The translations under genes were made by a program, and so were the position numbers. A stretch of DNA of 40,302 bases. Origin: Candidatus Delongbacteria bacterium. Its GTDB lineage: Bacteria > UBA4055. The DNA lies in the NCBI GenBank assembly GCA_016937995.1, contig JAFGVM010000071.1:1-40302 (forward strand), given 5' to 3'. Under the pieces are notes generated by a model that searched no databases, was not told where the DNA came from, and was given only the letters and a program-made list of their open reading frames with translations. This document shows, in pieces, positions 16,584-24,160 of the stretch. How positions within the stretch are numbered: position 1 is the stretch's first letter; the number at the start of each line of letters is the position of its first letter.

Positions 16584-16613
16584 AAAGGATTTTTAGTACT
16601 CTAAAAATCCTTT
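16584..16613. repeat. Perfect 13-bp inverted repeat across the M18 stop codon
   Basis: AAAGGATTTTTAG (16584-16596) and CTAAAAATCCTTT (16601-16613) are exact inverted copies separated by 4 bases. The right arm encodes the last residues of the peptidase, and the left arm contains the stop codon and the bases after it. No T-run follows on the minus strand, so it is not a standard terminator, but the mRNA could fold here and affect 3' end stability. Confidence 0.75.
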
Positions 16614-17876
16614 CATAGCTTCGATCATGTACATATGATCATCTACTCCGCAAGTCTCTCTGGTGGAATGCATTGCCCACAAAGCATTTCCAACATCAAC
16701 AGTCCTGATGCCGATATTTGTTGCTATCATTGAACCGATCGTTCCTCCGCCTCTTACATCAGACCTGTTCACAAATTTCTGATATGGTATCTTTTTCTTC
16801 TTGCATATCATCTCAAATACTGAAGATGATTCTGCAGTTGTTGCATATCTTGTATTCGCATTGATCTTTATCACCGGACCTTTGTTTATATAAACTGTGT
16901 TCTTATCATCGAACTTTCCACCGTAGTTAGGATGAAAAGCATGTGCTCCGTCAGCGCTCATGTAATATGATACTGAAATCGCTCTGAAATAATCCTCTCT
17001 ACTGCCTGAAAGCCTTTCAAGAATATCTGCTGTCAATGATGAATTCCCGCCGTTTGTGGTCGAAGAACCCACTTCCTCATTGTCATATAATGCAATGATC
17101 TGGGTACTGTCTGATGTTTTAGCATCAAGAATTGCTTTAATAGACGCATGTACCATAGATTTATTATCAATATTCCTGTTACTTATGAACTCATCGTTCA
17201 TACCTGATATCACCCCTTTCTGAACAGGATAGATCTCCATATCATAATTTACGATTTCAGAACCTTTTACTTTTAACTTTTTTGCGATCTGTTCTTTCAT
17301 CCATTCATCGGTCAGTTTTTCTTCACTAAGACCGATAACAGGGACTAAATGATCCTGCGGGTTTATATTGTAAGCTTTATTAACATCACTGTTATAATGG
17401 ATCGCAAGTTGCGGAATATTGAAGATCAAATTGTCCAGTTCAACAAGTTTTATCTCATAACCTGATCCCTTTTTGATAACCACTCTTCCAGCAAGAGAAA
17501 GGTCCTTATCCATCCAGCTGGCAAATATCGGCCCTCCGTAGATCTCTGTTGCAAGTTGAACACAACCTCCTTTTGTGTAAAGAGAGTTGGGTTTAAGTTT
17601 GATCGCCGGTGAATCAGTATGTGATCCGATCATTCTAAAACCTGCAACATTAGGTTTCTTCTTCCCTATTATACCTGCTATCAAAGAAGTATTATGTCTG
17701 ACAATGTAAAATTTATCACCTGCTTTTAGATTCCACTTTTGAGATTCTTCAAGTTTTTTATATCCTGCCTTCTTTAGAATCTTTTCTGATTCAACCACAC
17801 AGTGCGAACTTGTTGGTGAATTATCGATGAAACTATTCAGATCTTTTGCGATCTCCAGCATCTCTTTATTATTCAT
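16593..17876 (-). CDS. apeB: M18-family aminopeptidase
   Basis: This 427-residue cytosolic metallopeptidase belongs to family M18 (aspartyl aminopeptidase/ApeB), which removes N-terminal, often acidic, residues using two metal ions. Family marks are FIDNSPTSSHCV near the start, the metal-binding GSHTDSP (His86), YGGPIFASWMDKDLSLAGRV, the catalytic/metal DNEEVGS, and a late ANTRYATTAES to MHSTRETCG stretch. The length fits the family. AGGAAGAG precedes the ATG, 14 bases after the M14 peptidase gene, so the two are probably one unit: a secreted carboxypeptidase and a cytosolic aminopeptidase for peptide use. A hairpin spans the stop codon and a terminator lies downstream. Confidence 0.95.
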   Translation of the reverse strand: MNNKEMLEIAKDLNSFIDNSPTSSHCVVESEKILKKAGYKKLEESQKWNLKAGDKFYIVRHNTSLIAGIIGKKKPNVAGFRMIGSHTDSPAIKLKPNSLYTKGGCVQLATEIYGGPIFASWMDKDLSLAGRVVIKKGSGYEIKLVELDNLIFNIPQLAIHYNSDVNKAYNINPQDHLVPVIGLSEEKLTDEWMKEQIAKKLKVKGSEIVNYDMEIYPVQKGVISGMNDEFISNRNIDNKSMVHASIKAILDAKTSDSTQIIALYDNEEVGSSTTNGGNSSLTADILERLSGSREDYFRAISVSYYMSADGAHAFHPNYGGKFDDKNTVYINKGPVIKINANTRYATTAESSSVFEMICKKKKIPYQKFVNRSDVRGGGTIGSMIATNIGIRTVDVGNALWAMHSTRETCGVDDHMYMIEAMKGFLEY

Positions 17877-17890
17877 TACTCTTCCTATTA

Positions 17891-19552
17891 TTATTTAATT
17901 AAGACCATTTTATTTGCCTGAACTATTCCATCGTCCGTTCTAAGCACACCGTAGTAAATTCCACTTGATAATTTATCTCCGTTAAATTCAAATGAGAACT
18001 TTCCGGCTGTGAATTTATTGTCAACAACTTTCTCGACCAGTTTTCCTGCCTGATCATATATATTTATGCTTATATTTTGATGTTTATCATTGATGAAAGA
18101 AATTGTTGTTGTCGGATTGAACGGATTCGGATAATTTTGTTCTAATTGTAAATTGTCCATTGTAAATTGTTCATTGTCTATCCCTGTATTTTTAACAAGC
18201 TGGACATTTACTTCAGTTGCTTCTTTAAAAACCCCTGTATCATCAGTAACTACGATATTATCTATTGTCTGAGGAAAGTACCCCGGACAGGAAACGGTCA
18301 TTGTATATGTTCCCGGTATCAGTATTCTGTAATAATCCCCTTTATCAGGATCTGTGTAATAATCTTTGTCAATACCTGCTATCTGGATAGTTGCTGCAAC
18401 AGGTACACCTGACACAGAATCAGTGACTACCCCGTAGATACCTTTATGAGCAGCTGATAAGTACCAGAACATTGAATTTCTATTCTCTTGCCAATAAACC
18501 GGCATTGAGCTGTAAGAAGGCCATTTTGTACCGGATATTTCCAGTGTCATGTCCATATCATTATGATATCTGTAGTTCCAGTCCTGCATTCCGCCATCTA
18601 TTGAATACCAGTCACATCCATTGGTTACTCCATCCGTAAATGAAGAACTGCCGAACAATCTTGGATTCCTGCTTGCATAACCATAAGCCAGCCAGTAAGC
18701 ATGAGCATCATCAGGAGCTGCAGCATAGGCACCATTTGCTACACCAAAATCCTTATCAAATACAAAATTGGCAACTTCAGCTCCACCGTGAAAGTTTGTC
18801 GATAGAATAAAGTTGTGTGCTTTTGTCCAGCTGATCATTGCCTGGTTCTCAGGAATTGTGCTGACTAATATCGTATCAGGTTCATAATAAGTTCCTTCAG
18901 GGAAATTTCTGTTTAAATCAATATAGTTAGCATTATATCTCTGTCCAAGTTCATTTCCATCTGGATTCATTAATGGCATTATGTATAGCTCAGTGTTGTT
19001 TACTATAAACTGCATTGTATCATTATCTGCGTAATATCCTTGAAGAATATCCTCGATCATATACATTTCCATTTCCATTCCGGTAACTTCATCACCGTGC
19101 ATTGTCGAAACGAACTTTACTTCTGGTTCTGCTTCTTCTATGTCAAGGCTGTCTGTGATCTTAAGTACCCATAATTCTCTTCCCTGTACAGTCGTTCCTA
19201 TCTGTATTCTTTGACATATCTCAGGATATCTATTCTGCCAAGCAAGCATTGAATCTCCAATAGACTGGTTGTCGTAGAATTGAGTTGCATCTTTAGGGAT
19301 TTGCAATGGTGTCCAGCTAACAGTGTAACCTGCTTCAGTCAACATGGAAAATTCTTCTTCTGTTACATATACCTTAATAGATTCAGGTAATCCTTTTGCA
19401 GTGAAACTTGTTCGGTCTATATCAATTTTGTTGTCCTGAAGAAATTTTATATCATCAAGACCTGATATCTTTACTACTGCATATTCGTGAAGTTTTACGA
19501 AAGCTGAAAGCATTGTTAGAGATATTAGTATTATTAGTATCGTTCTCTTCAT
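17891..19552 (-). CDS. Secreted M14 zinc carboxypeptidase with C-terminal sorting domain
   Basis: This 553-residue protein has a signal peptide (about 1-18) and a short propeptide-like region. The M14 domain carries zinc ligands His152 and Glu155 (MHGDEVTG) and His255 (NFHGGAE), and the catalytic Glu338 (LEISGT). A carboxypeptidase-regulatory beta-sandwich follows (about 370-450, GVVTDSVSGVPVAATI). The C-terminal 90 residues begin NYPNPFNPTTTISF and form the FlgD-like/type IX-like sorting domain, so the enzyme is probably exported across the outer membrane or held on the surface. The linker before that domain is encoded by a heptamer array (18143-18177). It is the first gene of the pair with the M18 peptidase. 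Confidence 0.93.
   Translation of the reverse strand: MKRTILIILISLTMLSAFVKLHEYAVVKISGLDDIKFLQDNKIDIDRTSFTAKGLPESIKVYVTEEEFSMLTEAGYTVSWTPLQIPKDATQFYDNQSIGDSMLAWQNRYPEICQRIQIGTTVQGRELWVLKITDSLDIEEAEPEVKFVSTMHGDEVTGMEMEMYMIEDILQGYYADNDTMQFIVNNTELYIMPLMNPDGNELGQRYNANYIDLNRNFPEGTYYEPDTILVSTIPENQAMISWTKAHNFILSTNFHGGAEVANFVFDKDFGVANGAYAAAPDDAHAYWLAYGYASRNPRLFGSSSFTDGVTNGCDWYSIDGGMQDWNYRYHNDMDMTLEISGTKWPSYSSMPVYWQENRNSMFWYLSAAHKGIYGVVTDSVSGVPVAATIQIAGIDKDYYTDPDKGDYYRILIPGTYTMTVSCPGYFPQTIDNIVVTDDTGVFKEATEVNVQLVKNTGIDNEQFTMDNLQLEQNYPNPFNPTTTISFINDKHQNISINIYDQAGKLVEKVVDNKFTAGKFSFEFNGDKLSSGIYYGVLRTDDGIVQANKMVLIK
18143..18177. repeat. In-frame heptamer array inside the M14 peptidase gene (unit ACAATTT class)
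   Basis: Five contiguous 7-base units read on the coding (minus) strand as ACAATGA, ACAATTT, ACAATGG, ACAATTT and ACAATTA. They are translated as the linker NEQFTMDNLQL directly before the sorting domain. Five units are 35 bases, not a multiple of three, so the frame was kept by the flanking bases. Confidence 0.8.
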
Positions 19553-19640
19553 AGTTTTTCCTTTTCTCCACAGGTTAAAACCTGCGGTTAATTAAGTTAT
19601 ATACCGCTGAGATAGGCTAACTAACTGTCCACTCCGAAAG

Positions 19641-20339
19641 TTACAGCTTTCGCAACGAATCCACCAATGCGGTCTTTGAATTCGTTCTTTCATCTCTTTT
19701 TTTAATTACTTTCGCTGGAGTTCCGGCCACTACCATTTCCTCCGGAACATCTTCCGTAACTACTGCTCCTGCTGCCACTACTGCATTCTTTCCTACCCTT
19801 ACTCCTTCAAGGATGACCGCATTTGCACCTATAACTACACCGTCTTCAATCACTACCGGCTGAGCCGAAGGTGGTTCTATAACTCCAGCAATTACCGCTC
19901 CTGCACCAATATGACACCTCTTGCCGATCAGAGCTCTGCCACCAATGACCACATTCAGATCGATCATTGTTTCGTCACCGATAACCGCTCCGACATTTAT
20001 AACTGATCCCATCATAATAATACAGTTATTACCTATTTCAGCCGTTTCTCTGATAAATACACCCGGTTCGATACGTGAGTTAATGTTCTTGAGATCTATC
20101 ATTGGTACAGCAGAATTACGTCTGTCATTCTTAATATGGACATCGAGTATCATATCACAATTGTCAACAAGAATTGACTCAACCTCAAGCCATTCTCCTA
20201 TAATCGTTCCGAAATCATCATTTCCGAAATATTTAACTTTTGAAAAATCTATCTTGCTGAGATCACCTTTGACAAATACTTCCACAGGTGTCTTTTTCTT
20301 TGAGTTACTGATAAAGTCGATCAAACCTTGAGTGTCCAT
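19641..20339 (-). CDS. dapH: Tetrahydrodipicolinate N-acetyltransferase
   Basis: This trimeric left-handed-beta-helix enzyme acetylates 2,3,4,5-tetrahydrodipicolinate in the acetylase branch of lysine/diaminopimelate synthesis, which supplies peptidoglycan. The N-terminal 80 residues match the DapH-specific domain, and the rest shows hexapeptide repeats ([61 protein letters not shown]). The length of 232 residues fits the family. I prefer the ATG at 20339 to the one at 20348, because GGGG touches the upstream ATG but lies 9 bases before the downstream one. It appears to be a single gene; other dap genes are not in the window. Confidence 0.95.
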   Translation of the reverse strand: MDTQGLIDFISNSKKKTPVEVFVKGDLSKIDFSKVKYFGNDDFGTIIGEWLEVESILVDNCDMILDVHIKNDRRNSAVPMIDLKNINSRIEPGVFIRETAEIGNNCIIMMGSVINVGAVIGDETMIDLNVVIGGRALIGKRCHIGAGAVIAGVIEPPSAQPVVIEDGVVIGANAVILEGVRVGKNAVVAAGAVVTEDVPEEMVVAGTPAKVIKKRDERTNSKTALVDSLRKL

Positions 20340-20419
20340 AAAATACATCCCCGGTTAAGATTACTCTTAAATATCCGTATTTAAAGGAGAATAATCAATA
20401 ATAAAAATTAGTTCTGGGC

Positions 20420-20440
20420 TTATAGTTTATAGTTATAATT
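20420..20440. repeat. Heptamer array at the deacetylase-fold gene stop (unit TTATAGT)
   Basis: Two exact 7-base units TTATAGT (20420-20426, 20427-20433) and a related third unit (TATAATT) overlap the stop codon at 20433-20435. The unit is unlike that of the TGGTCAG-type arrays but the period and the gene-end position are the same. Confidence 0.6.
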
Positions 20441-21746
20441 TCAATGCTTCTTTAAATGCTTTAAAAACAAATTCAGGAGATGAATTGTGCAGAAGAAGGA
20501 TCAGATCACCACCATAAGCATCAATGATATGCTTATATTTTTTAATTTCATCGATGATCTCGGTCTTATTCATTTTAATGTGAGAATTAAGTGTTGCATC
20601 CATTACGATCAAGGGATGCTCAATAATATCGTAAGGTTTTCTTTCTTTAAAATTCCATGGTCTGAACGGATAACTGGTACCACATCTGAAACCTGCATAC
20701 CTTGAATAACCGAGAGAATACTCATTCTTAAAACCAGCTTTCTGAAGAAGATCAAATGAAATTTCCACATCGAATCTGAGGAAGTGTGCTCTGACAGAAT
20801 CTACTTTGATATTCAGTTTCTTTTCAAGAAGTTCTTTCTCAGATAAAATATTATCAAGTGATGACATGGAATCATAACCGTAATGCAGGCCGATCTCTCC
20901 CCCGTTTTCCAGAATTAATTCAGCTGTTTTAGAAAAATCTTGATCAGCGAACCAACCTGAGTCATAGATACTCTTTTCAGCTACCGGAATGAAGAACACA
21001 GGTTTTTCTGTAGTGAATTCAGATATTTGTATCAATTCTTCAAAAGTATTGTAGGGATCCTTTGAATTAATGAGGATCTTCATACAGAAGTCTCTGAAGT
21101 TCTGATAGAACATTTTCAGAGAATGTCTCTTTAAAATATCACCTACCAGTTTTTTAAAAATATTAAAATTTGAAAATTTCCTATAATCGTCAATATCTGA
21201 AGTCAGAGTAATCTTATTTTCATGGTCTTTCATTTCAACGTCTGGATCAAGTTCGATGATAAATGACCGGAGCAGAATAGCATATTCATTCACTATCGGT
21301 CTACCTATGAAATTTTCCTTCACAGCCAAACTTATTTTACCGGGAAATCTTCCGTGTTCATCTTTTTCAGGAACAGCAATTTCCTCCCAGCGGGTTATCA
21401 TAAAGAACACTGATGAAATAATATCAATTCCACAATGGATATGATCTTCTGATATGCTTATTCTTTCATCCCCGAACATAATCGGTAATTCTGCGATCTC
21501 TGCACAGTTCAGCATCTTTAATTTTACCGGGATATTTTCAGGTTTAATGTAATCAATTTCAACACGGGCAAAAAAATCATCAGATAAAGTAAGTATCTTG
21601 CCATTGGGAAATTCAAATATATAGTTATTGTATTCTCCGGTAAGGATTAGATACTCAATGCCGAGTATTTCCTTTAAAACAAAATTAATCACATAACTCT
21701 TCTCGGGTACAAATTTATCAGATATTTTAACGATCAGAGGTTTCAT
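20433..21746 (-). CDS. Polysaccharide-deacetylase-fold protein (DUF7033-like N-terminus)
   Basis: This 437-residue protein has an N-terminal beta-rich region (about 1-150) like the domain annotated as DUF7033, and a NodB-like barrel. The barrel shows LTSDIDDY (181-188), which is the metal-binding aspartate motif, a later GEIGLHYGYDS (284-293) and RAHFLRFD (near 317-324). The usual HxxxH pair is not in its standard form, so it may use a variant site or lack deacetylase activity. It probably acts on a cell-envelope glycan. It starts 3 bases after the lptG stop, so it is cotranscribed with lptF and lptG. This fits a role in lipopolysaccharide or other envelope sugars; the substrate is unknown. 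Confidence 0.85.
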   Translation of the reverse strand: MKPLIVKISDKFVPEKSYVINFVLKEILGIEYLILTGEYNNYIFEFPNGKILTLSDDFFARVEIDYIKPENIPVKLKMLNCAEIAELPIMFGDERISISEDHIHCGIDIISSVFFMITRWEEIAVPEKDEHGRFPGKISLAVKENFIGRPIVNEYAILLRSFIIELDPDVEMKDHENKITLTSDIDDYRKFSNFNIFKKLVGDILKRHSLKMFYQNFRDFCMKILINSKDPYNTFEELIQISEFTTEKPVFFIPVAEKSIYDSGWFADQDFSKTAELILENGGEIGLHYGYDSMSSLDNILSEKELLEKKLNIKVDSVRAHFLRFDVEISFDLLQKAGFKNEYSLGYSRYAGFRCGTSYPFRPWNFKERKPYDIIEHPLIVMDATLNSHIKMNKTEIIDEIKKYKHIIDAYGGDLILLLHNSSPEFVFKAFKEALKL

Positions 21747-21749
21747 GGA

Positions 21750-22817
21750 TCACTTCGTAAATTTTAACATTATAATTCCGATAGAACCAAAGATTAAATT
21801 CGGGGTCCAGGAAGCAACAATAATATTTAATGTACCTACAGCACCCCAGTTTTTAAACATGATTATCAGAAGATAATACACAAAAGAAATACCGACAGAA
21901 ATACCAAAATTAACTGATGTTGAACTTCTTATTCTTCCTGTACTTAACGGTATCGCTAGTAAGATCAGCACAAGTGTTATAAGACTGTATGAGACCTTTG
22001 ACATTTTCTCAACTTCCCATTTTGTCATATCGACACCAAGCTTCTTTTTGGATTTAATATATTCATCCAGCTCAAACCAGCCCATTTCAACAGGTTTAAG
22101 TTCGATCTCCTTTATGTCTTCAGGTTTGAAATCCAGGAACATGTTCAAGGAATCAAGATGTTCGTATGAAGTGGAATCAGAAAAGAACTCTCTTCTTGTA
22201 ACATTTGCAAGTGACCATTTTGAATTATTATATACCATTGATTCAGCATCCAGTCTGAAAGATATCCTTCCGTTACTGATACCCTGAATTGATACTCCTA
22301 TAGCAACATCCTGATGGTCATCGTAATGTGATATGTAAACAATGCTGTTCTTCTCCTGATAAACATATTCATTTTTCTTTTTTGTAAAATGACTCCTTTT
22401 ATTCAGATAAAATTTCTCAGCTTCATAGTGTTTACGTGAGGCAACAGGAAGAATTATCTCTGAAAAATAGAAATGAAAAGCTGATAAGAATATACCTGTA
22501 ACAATAAATGGCATAGCTATCCTGGCCAGACTGATACCGGAAGACATCATTGCAACAGTTTCCTGGTATTTTGAAAGATTTCCAAGAGTAAATAACAGAG
22601 CCATGAAACTTACAACCGGGAATATTTGAGATATTATTTCAGGGATCTTCAGAGTATAGTAGATTATATAGCCTAGCAAAGGTGTTTTGGCATCAAGGAA
22701 CTTGTTTAAATGATCGAAAAGATCAATTACGACATAGATCATTATCATTGTAGCCATTGCGAACAACAATGTTATGAAGAATTTCTTTAGTATGTATGCG
22801 TCCAGTTTTCTTATCAT
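21750..22817 (-). CDS. lptG: LPS export permease LptG
   Basis: This 355-residue YjgP/YjgQ-family protein is one of two inner-membrane permease subunits of the LptB2FG exporter, which moves lipopolysaccharide to the periplasmic bridge. The layout is typical: membrane helices at about 12-32, 45-65 and 95-115, a periplasmic beta-jellyroll (about 130-250), then three C-terminal helices. The N-terminal MIRKLDAYILKKFFITLLFA is a family mark. It is paired with the lptF-like gene 50 bases upstream. The choice between G and F rests on the KLDAYILKKF start and gene order, so the assignment is probable but could be swapped. lptB, lptA and lptC are not in the window. Confidence 0.9.
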   Translation of the reverse strand: MIRKLDAYILKKFFITLLFAMATMIMIYVVIDLFDHLNKFLDAKTPLLGYIIYYTLKIPEIISQIFPVVSFMALLFTLGNLSKYQETVAMMSSGISLARIAMPFIVTGIFLSAFHFYFSEIILPVASRKHYEAEKFYLNKRSHFTKKKNEYVYQEKNSIVYISHYDDHQDVAIGVSIQGISNGRISFRLDAESMVYNNSKWSLANVTRREFFSDSTSYEHLDSLNMFLDFKPEDIKEIELKPVEMGWFELDEYIKSKKKLGVDMTKWEVEKMSKVSYSLITLVLILLAIPLSTGRIRSSTSVNFGISVGISFVYYLLIIMFKNWGAVGTLNIIVASWTPNLIFGSIGIIMLKFTK

Positions 22818-22821
22818 TTGT

Positions 22822-22863
22822 AGGGTTTAGAGTTTAAAGTTTTAAATCCACAACTTACAACCG
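22822..22863. repeat. Heptamer-periodic array between lptF and lptG (units AGRGTTT and ACAACTT)
   Basis: AGGGTTT, AGAGTTT and AAAGTTT are contiguous, then after one degraded unit ACAACTT and ACAACCG follow. The whole stretch keeps a 7-base step. It fills nearly all of the 50-base gap between the two permease genes and lies just ahead of the lptG start codon. Confidence 0.65.
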
Positions 22864-22867
22864 ATCC

Positions 22868-24061
22868 TTATTCAATACTTTTGCTAGTAAATTTTCTCTT
22901 TATCCATCCTAACGGAGTTGTTATAAATGCAAAATGCAATTTTGTTCCTTTTGATGCAAGACGTATCATAAATAGAGACAATATCCCGATTATAATGTTT
23001 GCATTCCACATAGCCCACATCGGATCAAGCTTACCTCTGTCGGCCAGATCCTCACCGGAGATCAGAAAGAACCAGTAGATAGTGAATATCAAAATACTCA
23101 TTGATGCTGAAGCTCCCATTCCTCCCCTGCCTGACATCAATCCTAATGGTGCTCCGACCAAGAACATTATTATACATGCAAACGACAACGCATATTTTTT
23201 ATAATATTCTACTTCAACCTGGGAAATAGCTATTTTTGAGGCTCTCTTATTCTTTAATCTGGTGATCTTTGCTCTTAGACTGTCTACGCTTTTTTCCCTG
23301 TCACCGTAACTGCCTTTATCTTTGACTTCAAAATCAATACCGCTTACTTCCTTTAAAAGTTCCATTTTTGAAAATTTGGACCTAAAATAACCATCAGGTT
23401 TTTTCGGATCAAGATTTGCGATCTCTCCGTCATAGAGAACGATCTTATACCTTTTTATATCCTGTTCGTAAGTGATATAACCTTTTTCAGCTGTGATGGT
23501 CCTTCTCTCGTTAGTACTTAATGAACTCTCAAGAACAACAACTTTAATCAGTTCATTTTTTTCATTATCAACTTTTTCTGCTTTAATAACAAATCCCGGG
23601 ATATCATTAACAAAAATTCCGGGTTCAATGACAGCAAGTGGTTTTTTCCTGGTAATAGATGATTTTAATATCTTGCTCTGATGATTCATCTCGGGAAGAA
23701 TATTATTATGAAAATACATCATCCCGAAGCTAAGCAGTAACGACCATATCAATCCGGGTAACATCAATTGATAGATTGAAATCCCTCCGGACTGGATAAC
23801 GCTCCATTCGTTATCCTGGGATAATCGACCGTAAGCAACTAATGCTGCCACAAGTACCGACATTGGAACAGCAAGAGCTAAGATCCAGCCCATACTAAGA
23901 TAGAAGAATTCTAAAATAACTACAAAATCCAGTCCTTTTCCAACAAATCTCGTCATCATTTTCATAACTATGTTCAAAATGAAAAGGAACAGTATCACCC
24001 CAAGTGACATAAAGAACGGGAACACGTGCTCTTTAGAAATATATTTAGATATGATTTTCAT
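22868..24061 (-). CDS. lptF: LPS export permease LptF
   Basis: This 397-residue YjgP/YjgQ-family membrane protein is the partner of LptG in the LptB2FG exporter. It starts MKIISKYISKEHVFPFFMSLGVILFLFIL, has three N-terminal helices, a periplasmic jellyroll (about 130-260), and three C-terminal helices (about 290-375) with GAPLGLMSGRGGMGASASMS, the small-residue stretch typical of the family. A basic tail (GWIKRKFTSKS) faces the cytoplasm. It is the first gene of the lptF-lptG-deacetylase unit, and a terminator of the preceding protease gene lies 50 bases upstream. Lpt genes imply an outer membrane with LPS. Confidence 0.92.
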   Translation of the reverse strand: MKIISKYISKEHVFPFFMSLGVILFLFILNIVMKMMTRFVGKGLDFVVILEFFYLSMGWILALAVPMSVLVAALVAYGRLSQDNEWSVIQSGGISIYQLMLPGLIWSLLLSFGMMYFHNNILPEMNHQSKILKSSITRKKPLAVIEPGIFVNDIPGFVIKAEKVDNEKNELIKVVVLESSLSTNERRTITAEKGYITYEQDIKRYKIVLYDGEIANLDPKKPDGYFRSKFSKMELLKEVSGIDFEVKDKGSYGDREKSVDSLRAKITRLKNKRASKIAISQVEVEYYKKYALSFACIIMFLVGAPLGLMSGRGGMGASASMSILIFTIYWFFLISGEDLADRGKLDPMWAMWNANIIIGILSLFMIRLASKGTKLHFAFITTPLGWIKRKFTSKSIE

Positions 24062-24110
24062 GTTTGAAAATTAGCCTCTACATATTAAAATTGCAATTAA
24101 ATAAAAAACG

Positions 24111-24136
24111 AAAAAAGGGCGTATGAATACGCCCTT
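24111..24136 (-). terminator. Terminator of the tricorn-like protease unit
   Basis: AAGGGCGTA (24115-24123) pairs with TACGCCCTT (24128-24136) around a TGAA loop, and a T-run follows on the minus strand. It lies about 25 bases past the stop codon of the protease gene. The stem closely resembles the terminator at 16521-16547. Confidence 0.88.
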
Positions 24137-24160
24137 AAAGAAATTATCATTCATAACCGA

